This document shows, piece by piece, positions 1 to 6,865 of a DNA stretch of 16,557 nucleotides (position 1 is the stretch's first letter; every line of letters begins with the position of its first letter). The notes beneath the pieces were generated by a model, which searched no databases, was not told the DNA's origin, and saw only the letters and a list, made by a program, of their open reading frames with translations. The stretch spans positions 1 to 16,557 of the forward strand of contig JAFMJU010000017.1 in NCBI GenBank assembly GCA_017853285.1, written 5' to 3'. The translations under genes and the position numbers were made by a program. The stretch comes from Gemmataceae bacterium. GTDB lineage: Bacteria; Planctomycetota; Planctomycetia; Gemmatales; Gemmataceae.

Positions 1-279
1 GCGGTCATGATGGAGGAAGCCGACGCCCTCAAGCGGTTCCAGGGAATGTTGCAGGTCTGGCTGCGGCAGGAAAAACCGGTGATCGACTTCTTCAAGCTTC
101 AAAGCGACTCGAGTCACTTTCCACCCGAAAGTGTCTGGGTCGAAGCCTCCGGTCCCGCGGGCGCGGGCGCTGGCAGCCTGCCGGATAAAAAGGCGGCTAC
201 TGGCGGCCAATTCCGGGCAAAACCGTACGAGACGAAATCGGGTTCCGGCATCAGGGGCGCCGGGGAGGAGAGGCCATGA
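1..279 (+). CDS. 3' end of an unrecognised gene (partial)
   Basis: Frame 1 is open from the first base of the window to a TGA at 277-279, giving a 92-residue C-terminal fragment; the start lies outside the window. The first ~50 residues look like ordinary protein: a charged helix around 'EEADALKRFQGML', then 'VWLRQEKPVIDFFKL'. The last ~40 residues are a Gly/Ala/Lys-rich tail without visible structure. I do not recognise a family. The stop overlaps the ATG of the HTTM gene (ATGA at 276-279), which suggests translational coupling and a shared operon. The other two forward frames hit stops early in this stretch, which supports this frame. Confidence 0.55.
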   Translation, partial: AVMMEEADALKRFQGMLQVWLRQEKPVIDFFKLQSDSSHFPPESVWVEASGPAGAGAGSLPDKKAATGGQFRAKPYETKSGSGIRGAGEERP

Positions 280-1367
280 ACCTGTTCGCTTGGTTGTGGG
301 ACCTGTTGGACGGCGTGAACAAATTCTTTTTCAAGCCGTCCACTCCGCACACTTTGGCCATGATCCGCATCATGGCGGGCCTCGGGATCTTCTACATCAA
401 CCTCAACTGGGGCGCGGCCCTGTTGGAATTCGTCGGTCCGCAGGCGTGGATCGAGCACGACACCATGGACAGCCTGCGCACATCCACCCTGTTCGAGCCT
501 CCCGGGGCCAGGTGGGATGGCTCGGACCGGATGGCCGAGCCCCCGCGCGGGTCCAGCGCCTTTTCCTTTTTTTACCATGTGACCGACTCCGGCAGCATCT
601 GGATGCTGCACTGGTGTTTCCTTGCGGTGAACCTGATGTTCGCCCTGGGCCTGTTCACACGGTTCACGGGTGTGGCCACCTGGATCGCCTCGCTGAGTTA
701 TATCCAGCGGGCCCAGACATCCCTTTTCGGCATGGATACCATCACCAGCATTCTCCTTTTTTACCTGATGTTCTCCCCCTGCGGCGGCGTCTGGTCCCTG
801 GATCGGCTTCTCGCGGCGCGGCGGGCGCGCAGGCAGGGTTTGCCGGAACCCGAGGTTCAGGCCACCCCCGATGCGACCTTTTTCCAGAGGCTTATGCAGG
901 TCCACTTCGCCATCATTTATTTCGGCGCCGGAACTTCCAAGTTGATGGGGGCCTCCTGGTGGCAGGGAACTGCCCTGTGGGGTTGCCTGGCGAACTATTC
1001 CTTCTCCCCCATGCAATACGAGGCCTACATGGGGGTTCTTGAATTCCTGGCGGACCACCGGTGGCTCTGGGAACTCGTCATGTCTGGCATGGCGGTATTC
1101 ACCCTGGTCCTCGAGCTTGGATTTCCCTTCGCCGTCTGGACGCCCCAGATGCGGTTGCCTTTTGTGATCTGCGCCATTCTTTTCCACACAGGGATCGGCA
1201 TTCTGATGGGGCTCAGGATGTTCAGTTTCCTGATGTGCGCGCTCCTGTTGTCATTCTTAAATCCGGGGGAGATCCGCGGGATATTTAGTTGGATCGGGGG
1301 CTGGCTCGGCCTTGGGGAGAATTCTTCCGCGCAAGGCACGGCCACGAGCGGGAAAATCGCCGCCTGA
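276..1367 (+). CDS. HTTM domain membrane protein (vitamin K-dependent gamma-carboxylase-like)
   Basis: Integral membrane protein of 363 residues. Hydrophobic segments lie around residues 26-45, 108-128, 155-170, 208-222, 265-288, 293-312 and 316-328. The segment 'VHFAIIYFGAGTSKLMGASW' (209-228) matches the HTTM pattern of His, then 'Y..AG.SKL.G..WW.G.A'. HTTM proteins share a fold with vitamin K-dependent gamma-carboxylase, but most bacterial members have no known substrate, so no carboxylase activity is claimed. A purine-rich GGAGG tract at 264-268 lies 7 bases before the ATG, and the ATG overlaps the preceding stop codon. Residues 175-200 form a charged cytoplasmic-looking loop rich in Arg. 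The C-terminal ~20 residues are polar. The gene ends 9 bp from the stop of the convergent thrC. The family call is firm; the function is unknown. Confidence 0.85.
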   Translation: MNLFAWLWDLLDGVNKFFFKPSTPHTLAMIRIMAGLGIFYINLNWGAALLEFVGPQAWIEHDTMDSLRTSTLFEPPGARWDGSDRMAEPPRGSSAFSFFYHVTDSGSIWMLHWCFLAVNLMFALGLFTRFTGVATWIASLSYIQRAQTSLFGMDTITSILLFYLMFSPCGGVWSLDRLLAARRARRQGLPEPEVQATPDATFFQRLMQVHFAIIYFGAGTSKLMGASWWQGTALWGCLANYSFSPMQYEAYMGVLEFLADHRWLWELVMSGMAVFTLVLELGFPFAVWTPQMRLPFVICAILFHTGIGILMGLRMFSFLMCALLLSFLNPGEIRGIFSWIGGWLGLGENSSAQGTATSGKIAA

Positions 1368-1376
1368 TTCCAGGTC

Positions 1377-2624
1377 TCAGCTATTCAGGAAAGGCTGAAG
1401 CTGCGGGCCAAGGGGTTGGTGTTGGTCGATGGTGGGCAAATTCGCGGGCAGGCATTCCAGGTATTTTTGGGCGGCACCCGTGTTCCAAACCAACACGCGG
1501 TCGGCGGGGCCAACCTCGCCGGCCGCGCGCAATTTTGCGAGCACATCCAGGCAAACGCCCGATTCCGGACACAGCGAAATGCCTTCCAGGGAACAGGCTT
1601 TTTCCATCCAACTCAGCAGCCTGGTTTCCTCCCCCCGCAATGCTTTCCCTCCAGACTGGCGAATCGCCTCAAGAATCATGAAATCCCCGACGGCGGCGGG
1701 AACACGCAACCCGCTGGCTTTGGTGTGGGCCGGATTGAAGGTTTCCGCATGTCTCTCCCCACGGTCGAAGGCCACGCAGATCGGTGAGCAGCCGTCGCTT
1801 TGGCACGCGTAAAGCCGTGGCAATGCCTGACCCCGCAGCCAGCCCAATGCCTGTAGTTCCTGGAATGCCTTCCACATCCCAACCAAGCCTGTTCCACCAC
1901 CGGTCGGATAGAGGATCACATCCGGCAATTTCCAGCCACACTGGAGGGCCAACTCCAGGCCCATCGTTTTCTTACCTTCCAGGCGGTAGGGCTCGCGCAG
2001 GGTGCTGAAATCGAACCAGCCCATTTGTTCAGCGTTTTCGCGGACTAATTTGCCACATTCATGGATCAGTCCGTTGACGCTGAACACCTTGGCCCCAAAA
2101 AGCAGGCATTCCCTCTGGTTCACCACCGGCGTGTCACCCGGCATAAATACCCAGGCCTCAAGCCCCGCCCGTGCTGCATAGGCGGCCAATGCCCCCCCGG
2201 CATTTCCAGCGGTGGGTGCCGCAAGGCGTTTGAGCCCGAGCCATTTGGCCATGCTCACCGCCACGGTCATGCCGCGGGATTTGAAGGAGCCGGTTGGCAG
2301 TGTGGACTCATCCTTGATCTGAAGGAAATCCAGTCCCATTTCCCGACCCAGGTTGGGGCAATCGAGAATGGGTGTGGGCATCTCCCCCAGGGTTACGGGC
2401 TGTATATCCCACGGCAGTGGCAAAAGCTCGCGCCAGCGCCAGACACCACCGGTGCGGGAGGCCATTTCCTCGCGGTCAATTAATCCACGGGCCTTTTCCA
2501 GGTCATACCTAACCACCAATGGGCGTCCCAAATGCACGCCATGCACCTTCCCGGCTGGGTGAAGGCTGTTGTCAACCGGGCTTTCGAGATGGGTGACCAG
2601 GCACCGGGTAGGAGGCGTGGACAT
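1377..2624 (-). CDS. thrC: Threonine synthase (PLP-dependent, fold type II)
   Basis: Converts O-phospho-L-homoserine to L-threonine in the cytoplasm, the last step of threonine synthesis. With the ATG at 2622-2624 the protein has 415 residues. The PLP lysine is K115 in 'DESTLPTGSFKSRG' (105-118). 'PTAGNAGGA' (137-145) is the substrate/PLP loop, 'PTGGGTG' (240-246) binds the PLP phosphate, and 'NTGAAQKY' (381-388) matches the 'NTG.G.KY' ending of one threonine synthase clade. The N-terminus 'TRCLVTHLES' (6-15) followed by 'LHPAGK' resembles the degenerate Cys-containing N-terminus of that clade. An in-frame upstream ATG at 2673-2675 would add 17 hydrophobic and basic residues ('MVGWFFGRFFAPR...'); I prefer the shorter form because it begins at the family N-terminus, but neither start has a clear ribosome site. 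Related enzymes such as threonine dehydratase or cysteate synthase share the fold. The gene is divergent from ispE. Confidence 0.88.
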   Translation of the reverse strand: MSTPPTRCLVTHLESPVDNSLHPAGKVHGVHLGRPLVVRYDLEKARGLIDREEMASRTGGVWRWRELLPLPWDIQPVTLGEMPTPILDCPNLGREMGLDFLQIKDESTLPTGSFKSRGMTVAVSMAKWLGLKRLAAPTAGNAGGALAAYAARAGLEAWVFMPGDTPVVNQRECLLFGAKVFSVNGLIHECGKLVRENAEQMGWFDFSTLREPYRLEGKKTMGLELALQCGWKLPDVILYPTGGGTGLVGMWKAFQELQALGWLRGQALPRLYACQSDGCSPICVAFDRGERHAETFNPAHTKASGLRVPAAVGDFMILEAIRQSGGKALRGEETRLLSWMEKACSLEGISLCPESGVCLDVLAKLRAAGEVGPADRVLVWNTGAAQKYLECLPANLPTIDQHQPLGPQLQPFLNS

Positions 2625-2734
2625 GGCGAGGGCAACCCTGGGCGCGAAAAATCGACCGAAAAACCATCCCACCATGTGGAGGGCAACGGGGGAAAGAGGT
2701 TTATTTGCGTCGGTTCACCATGGCGCCTTCCGGC

Positions 2735-2764
2735 TTGATTCCGGTTTTTAGGCAGGGCTACAGT
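2735..2764 (+). promoter_or_regulatory. Candidate sigma70-type promoter for ispE-spoVG
   Basis: TTGATT (2735-2740) and TACAGT (2759-2764) are separated by 18 bp; each matches 4 of 6 consensus bases. Transcription would start near 2771, about 30 bases before the preferred ispE ATG. It lies in the thrC/ispE divergent gap. It was found by eye only, and planctomycete promoters are poorly defined. Confidence 0.3.
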
Positions 2765-2802
2765 TCGTCTGTTGGCAGGGTTTTGGCTTGGAAAGGGACG
2801 GT

Positions 2803-3723
2803 ATGCTGCCACTGGTCGCCAGGGAATACGCGGGTTGGTGCCAGGTATGGGCCCCCGCCAAAGTAAACTTGTACTTGCGCGTCGTGGGCAAAAGGCCGGA
2901 TGGCTTCCACGAATTGGCGACCTTCATGCTTCCCGTCCCGTTGTTTGACACCATTCTGGCGCGGCCTGCCGGGAATATTTCGCTCCAGTGTGATGATCCC
3001 TCCTTGCCGGTCGATTCGGGCAATCTTGTTTTCAGGGCAGCCACCTTGCTCGCTGCCCGGCATGCCCCGGGGCGCGGCGCGGAAATCGAGTTGCGAAAAC
3101 GGATTCCGCACCAGGCTGGATTGGGCGGGGGGTCCAGTGACGCCGCCGCAGCCTTGGTGTGCCTGAACCATTTGTGGGGATTGGACTTGGGGCGTTCTGA
3201 ATTGGCTGCGCTGGCATTGGAGTTGGGCAGTGATGTTCCCTTTTTTTTGGGTAATGGGCCGGCATGGTGCACCGGTCGCGGGGAAATCATGACCCCAGTG
3301 GAACCTGCCTACCGTTTCAATTTGGTGGTGGTGAAACCGATGGAAGGGCTTTGCACGCGGCAAATTTTCCAGCTTTTGGGCGCTGAAAACCTTCCCGGGG
3401 CTGTTGGCGATTTCCCTGACCCGAAGTTACAGGACGATCAGGCTTTCCAAAACGCCCTGCGACAAACGGCGATGGCGTTGGGTAACACCCTCAGGAACGA
3501 CTTGGAAGTCCCGTCCTGTCAACTGCTTCCGTCACTGGAGCAGATCCGCAAGGAAATGATGTCGGCCGGGGTCCTGGGAGTGGTTATGACGGGCAGTGGA
3601 AGCGCCATGGTCGCCCTTGCGGCGGATGCCTCCAAGGCTGTATCGGTTGCCCAAAGGCTCAAGTCGGCACGGACGCCGACGGGCCCGGTGGCCGTTTATG
3701 TCGCCTGCTCGGCGGTGGGTTAA
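2803..3723 (+). CDS. ispE: 4-diphosphocytidyl-2-C-methyl-D-erythritol kinase
   Basis: GHMP-family kinase that phosphorylates the 2-hydroxyl of CDP-methylerythritol with ATP in the non-mevalonate (MEP) isoprenoid pathway; cytoplasmic. The protein is 306 residues, normal for IspE. 'APAKVNLYLRVVGKRPDGFH' (17-36) is the N-terminal signature with the substrate-site Lys20. 'AGLGGGSSDAAAAL' (105-118) is the ATP-binding loop. 'GSDVPFFL' (142-149) carries the catalytic Asp144. 'MTGSGSAMVAL' near the C-terminus is the third GHMP motif. The ATG at 2803 was chosen because AAGGGA (2793-2798) precedes it; an in-frame TTG at 2788 would add five residues. spoVG follows after 44 bp and is probably co-transcribed. 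An eight-T run (3241-3248) encodes the 'FFL' after the catalytic Asp and is in frame. Confidence 0.93.
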   Translation: MLPLVAREYAGWCQVWAPAKVNLYLRVVGKRPDGFHELATFMLPVPLFDTILARPAGNISLQCDDPSLPVDSGNLVFRAATLLAARHAPGRGAEIELRKRIPHQAGLGGGSSDAAAALVCLNHLWGLDLGRSELAALALELGSDVPFFLGNGPAWCTGRGEIMTPVEPAYRFNLVVVKPMEGLCTRQIFQLLGAENLPGAVGDFPDPKLQDDQAFQNALRQTAMALGNTLRNDLEVPSCQLLPSLEQIRKEMMSAGVLGVVMTGSGSAMVALAADASKAVSVAQRLKSARTPTGPVAVYVACSAVG

Positions 3724-3755
3724 AGCCCCTGACAAGGCTGGGGACGGCGCAGGTC

Positions 3756-3761
3756 AAGGAG
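3756..3761 (+). promoter_or_regulatory. Ribosome binding site deciding the spoVG GTG start
   Basis: AAGGAG lies 6 bases before GTG 3768-3770. It supports this non-ATG start, which also gives the canonical SpoVG N-terminus (M-E-I-T-E-I-R). Confidence 0.75.
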
Positions 3762-3767
3762 TGGACC

Positions 3768-4367
3768 GTGGAAATCACCGAAATCCGGATCAAGTTGATG
3801 GATGAGGGAGGCGAGAACGAGCGCCTGCACGCGTTTTGCTCCATCACCTTTGACGGTTGTTTCGCCATCCGGGATCTCAAGATCATTGAGGGGCCCCGGG
3901 GGCTGTTTGTGGCAATGCCCAGCCGCAAACTCACCGACCGTTGCAATCGGTGCGGCGGCAAAAATCACCTGCGGGCGCGATTTTGCAATGGTTGCGGTGG
4001 CAGACTTGAGGAGGACCGCGGTCTTCGGCAAGTCCAGGGACGGGTGAAACTGCACGCTGATATTGCCCACCCCATCAATCCCTCCGCACGCGAGGGTATC
4101 CAGGATGCCATTGTGGCTGCCTACCACCGGGAGCGTGAGTTGGCCAAGCTGCCCGGTTATGTTTCCACCTACGACGATATCGACGCGGGTGATTTCGATG
4201 CTTTGCCTTACGGCTTCCAAGGGACAACGGATGGGGCTGCTGTTCGGGCGGCAACTCAGGTTCCCCAATCGGTTCGCCTCCACAGGCCCCAGTCGCCCAG
4301 GGGGCCTCACCAACCGCGAGTGCCGGAACCGCTCCGCGAACGGAAGAATCCGGGCTATACCTACTAG
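3768..4367 (+). CDS. spoVG: SpoVG family protein with embedded zinc ribbon
   Basis: SpoVG proteins are small regulators; in Firmicutes they bind nucleic acid and influence septation and gene expression, while their planctomycete role is unknown. Residues 1-55 ('MEITEIRIKLMDE', 'LHAFCSITFDGCFAIRDLKI') match the SpoVG core. A Cys4 ribbon follows, with CxxC at 59-62 and 73-76, inserted before the core resumes ('LHADIAHPINPSAREGIQDA', 95-114). The last ~50 residues form an Arg/Pro-rich, probably disordered tail. The protein is 199 residues against roughly 85-100 for Bacillus SpoVG. It lies 44 bp behind ispE; in Bacillus the order is ispE-purR-yabJ-spoVG, so the link may be ancient. A strong terminator follows. 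The tail could reflect a late frameshift, since the +2 frame stays open past the stop, but I cannot show this. Confidence 0.88.
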   Translation: MEITEIRIKLMDEGGENERLHAFCSITFDGCFAIRDLKIIEGPRGLFVAMPSRKLTDRCNRCGGKNHLRARFCNGCGGRLEEDRGLRQVQGRVKLHADIAHPINPSAREGIQDAIVAAYHRERELAKLPGYVSTYDDIDAGDFDALPYGFQGTTDGAAVRAATQVPQSVRLHRPQSPRGPHQPRVPEPLRERKNPGYTY

Positions 4368-4404
4368 CCAAGCCTTTAAATTCAGGGTTTTAGGTCAATT
4401 CAAG

Positions 4405-4431
4405 GGCGTCCTCTGGCAGGGGACGCCTTTT
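4405..4431 (+). terminator. Intrinsic terminator after spoVG
   Basis: A perfect 7-bp stem GGCGTCC (4405-4411) / GGACGCC (4421-4427) with a 9-base loop is followed by TTTT (4428-4431) and then GCGTT. It starts 37 bases after the spoVG stop and separates the ispE-spoVG unit from the kinase operon. Confidence 0.65.
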
Positions 4432-4485
4432 GCGTTCCCCCTTGGCTACCAGCATTGTGGGTTTCGTCGGGGCCGGTGGGCAAAC

Positions 4486-4491
4486 TATAAT
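4486..4491 (+). promoter_or_regulatory. Candidate -10 element for the kinase/phosphatase operon
   Basis: A perfect TATAAT sits in an A/T-rich island within GC-rich sequence, after the spoVG terminator and 49 bases before the preferred kinase ATG. The matching -35 region (TTCGTC, 4463-4468, 17-bp spacer) is poor, so an activator or another sigma factor may be involved. Confidence 0.4.
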
Positions 4492-4540
4492 AATCTTAAG
4501 GCTTTGCCGATTCTGGTGATGGCCCCGGTTGGACGGTGCG

Positions 4541-6865
4541 ATGGGTGACAGGTCCGGCAGGGATCCTCTGGAAAGGCTGGGTGATGCCCGGCGCCAGATC
4601 GATGAGATGACCCACACTTTCGAGGGTGATGACCTCGAGCGGATGCTGGAGGCGGCGGAGCATTTTCCTTTCGGACCATTCGCTCTCGACCAGTCAACGG
4701 GGAATGGGGCCGAGGAGGAAAATGAGGGGGTGGCCAGGCCAGGCCCCAAGGATTCCCCGGGGCTCGACCAGGAAGGCCCCTGGGCTGATCAGTTGCGCCA
4801 GCGTTTGCGCACAACCGGCTACAGCGAACCACGCCTGCTCGCTTCCGGGAGTCCCCGTTCCCGCATTTATCTTTCCCGGCATGTGGACCTGGATCTGACG
4901 GTCGCCGTGAAGGTGTTTCTTCCCAACAAGGCTCCGGGGCTTGCGTGGCGCGGTCGTTTCCTCCGCGAGGGGCGGGCCGCTGGCAAGGTGAACCACCCGC
5001 ATGTCCTTCGGCTGCTGGGGGGCGGGCAACTCGCCGACGCCGCTTACCTGATATACGAGCATTGCGCCGAGGGGAGCATGGCGGAGCGATTGCTCCTGGC
5101 ACCGCCCACCCCGCGTTATGCGGTCCGTTTGGTGTCGCAGATGGTCCAGGGGCTGCAGGCTATCCACGACGCCGGCTACCTACATTTGGATATAAAGCCT
5201 TCCAATATACTGATTGCCGAGGGCGGTTTGCCCAAGCTTGCCGACCTGGGTCTCGCAAGGCTGCTGGATGCCCGGGGGTTGGCCCATGTGGAACAGGTGG
5301 CTGGAACCCCGGCATACATGGCCCCCGAGCAGACATACCCGGGGGCCGATCTTTCCTGCGCAGCCGACATTTTCAGCCTGGGTTCGGTCCTTTACCAGAT
5401 GCTCACCGGTCGCGTGCCCTTCCAGGGGCCGCCGAACGAGCCGGTCTACCGCATGGTGCAGCGATTGCGCCACGAGGTTGTGCCCCCCCCTGGCGCTTTT
5501 CGCCCGGAAATTCCCGATGCCCTCAACCGGTTGGTGCTCCGTTGCCTGGAGAGGGACCCCCGCAAACGATTCAGCCACGCCGGCGAGATGCTGGAACAGG
5601 TGTTGGCCTGGCTGGGCGAGACCGATCCGGCACGCACCCAGGGCGGGCAGGGCCGCCGGGAAAAAGCCGATCAGGATTTGGCGGAAAGCCTCCGGTTCGC
5701 TGTGTTCCGCAAAAACCTGCAGGGGCGATATCTGTATGTCAACGACGCCTTTTGCCTGGCCATGGGCCGCGACCGCTCCGGCATCCTGGGGGCGACCGAC
5801 GAGGATCTCATGGCGGCTGAGATGGCGAGTCGTCTGAGGAGCCACGAGGTCCAGGTCCTTCGGACCGGGCAGATCCATGAGGATGTCGAGGAGCACCTGA
5901 CACGGGCTTGCCTGGTCCGTTGCCGTTGCCGGGTTCCCGCATTGGGAAATGTGGAGGAGGGGGACCGGCAGTTCATCCACTCATTTCTGGCTCCCCTCCG
6001 GGATCAGGAAGGGCAGGTGGTGGGAGTCCAGGGCCTTTTCTACAACATCACGCCCCTCAAGCAGGCGGAAAGGCGGGCCCGCGAGGTTTTGGAAAAGCTG
6101 GAAAGGGCCAACGAGGACCTGCGGCGCAGCAACGCGGACCTGGCCCAGTTCGCCAGTGTCGTCTCCCACGACCTTCAGGCCCCGCTCGGGACGGTCCAGG
6201 AGTTGTTGCGCAGGCTTGGCGAACGGAACGGCCCCAGCCTCGACGGGCAAGGCAAGACAATTCTCGACCTGGCCCAGCAAAGTGTGGTCCGCATGCGGAC
6301 CATGGTGACCGACTTTCTCGCTTATGCCCGCGCCGGGCAGGGGCAAAAGGAACCCCAGGTGGTGGATTGCCATGCCGCCTGCGCCCAGGCCTTGGCGAAC
6401 CTGCGCGGGGAGGTGGTGGCCTCTGCCGCCACCATCATGGTGTCGCCATTGCCCCGTGTGCTGGGATGGTTCACCCACCTGCAGACCCTTTTCCAAAACC
6501 TGGTTCAAAACGCCATCAAATTCCGGGGGGAGAATCCGATTGTCATTCGGATCGGGTGGCGCCCCGTCGGTTCCCGTTGGGCCCATGTGTGGGTCAAGGA
6601 CAATGGATTGGGGATTGGCGAACAGTACCGTGAAACAATTTTCCGGATTTTCGAAAGAGGTCCGGGGGGAGCCAACCGGGGTGGGACCGGGTTGGGTCTG
6701 GCCTTGTGCCGCCGGATCGTTGAGCAAGGCGGTGGGCGCATCTGGGTCGAATCAGAACCGGGTCAGGGAGCCGTCTTCCATTTCACACTGCCACTGGCGC
6801 CAGGCGAAACGACTCCCGGGCAAAACCCATCGGCCCCGCCCGAGGAATTGGAAAAAAGACCATGA
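4541..6865 (+). CDS. Hybrid Ser/Thr protein kinase - PAS - histidine kinase
   Basis: A 774-residue sensor fusing two kinase types. Residues 1-85 are an acidic linker-like N-terminus. A Hanks-type Ser/Thr kinase spans ~95-360: VAVK Lys124, 'YLHLDIKPSNIL' with Asp217/Lys219/Asn222, DLG at 235-237 and APE at 261-263. A PAS domain spans ~381-506. A histidine kinase follows: 'FASVVSHDLQAPLG' with phospho-His543, N-box 'QNLVQNAIKF' (~656), 'DNGLGIG' (687-693) and 'GGTGLGLAL' (714-722). No transmembrane segment is visible, so it is probably cytoplasmic and senses through PAS. The Ser/Thr lobe is unusual: its glycine-rich loop is degenerate ('LLASGSPRSRIYL') and HRD reads HLD, although the catalytic Asp, Lys and Asn are kept. 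An in-frame TTG at 4529 would add four residues; neither start has a good ribosome site. The stop overlaps the next ATG. Targets are unknown. Confidence 0.9.
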   Translation: MGDRSGRDPLERLGDARRQIDEMTHTFEGDDLERMLEAAEHFPFGPFALDQSTGNGAEEENEGVARPGPKDSPGLDQEGPWADQLRQRLRTTGYSEPRLLASGSPRSRIYLSRHVDLDLTVAVKVFLPNKAPGLAWRGRFLREGRAAGKVNHPHVLRLLGGGQLADAAYLIYEHCAEGSMAERLLLAPPTPRYAVRLVSQMVQGLQAIHDAGYLHLDIKPSNILIAEGGLPKLADLGLARLLDARGLAHVEQVAGTPAYMAPEQTYPGADLSCAADIFSLGSVLYQMLTGRVPFQGPPNEPVYRMVQRLRHEVVPPPGAFRPEIPDALNRLVLRCLERDPRKRFSHAGEMLEQVLAWLGETDPARTQGGQGRREKADQDLAESLRFAVFRKNLQGRYLYVNDAFCLAMGRDRSGILGATDEDLMAAEMASRLRSHEVQVLRTGQIHEDVEEHLTRACLVRCRCRVPALGNVEEGDRQFIHSFLAPLRDQEGQVVGVQGLFYNITPLKQAERRAREVLEKLERANEDLRRSNADLAQFASVVSHDLQAPLGTVQELLRRLGERNGPSLDGQGKTILDLAQQSVVRMRTMVTDFLAYARAGQGQKEPQVVDCHAACAQALANLRGEVVASAATIMVSPLPRVLGWFTHLQTLFQNLVQNAIKFRGENPIVIRIGWRPVGSRWAHVWVKDNGLGIGEQYRETIFRIFERGPGGANRGGTGLGLALCRRIVEQGGGRIWVESEPGQGAVFHFTLPLAPGETTPGQNPSAPPEELEKRP

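Noticed and set aside
114..1187. A 357-codon open frame on the minus strand under the HTTM gene
   Set aside because: Composition (Gly/Pro/His/Arg-rich, no recognisable motif) is that of a GC-rich antisense shadow; the forward frame has clear HTTM motifs and membrane segments.
5483..5490. C8 run in the kinase gene, plus T8 (3241-3248) in ispE and G7 (12121-12127) before the thioester codons, as phase-variation tracts
   Set aside because: All are in frame, encode expected residues (Pro, Phe-Phe-Leu, Gly-Gly) and lie in housekeeping or intact genes; runs of this size are expected occasionally in this composition.
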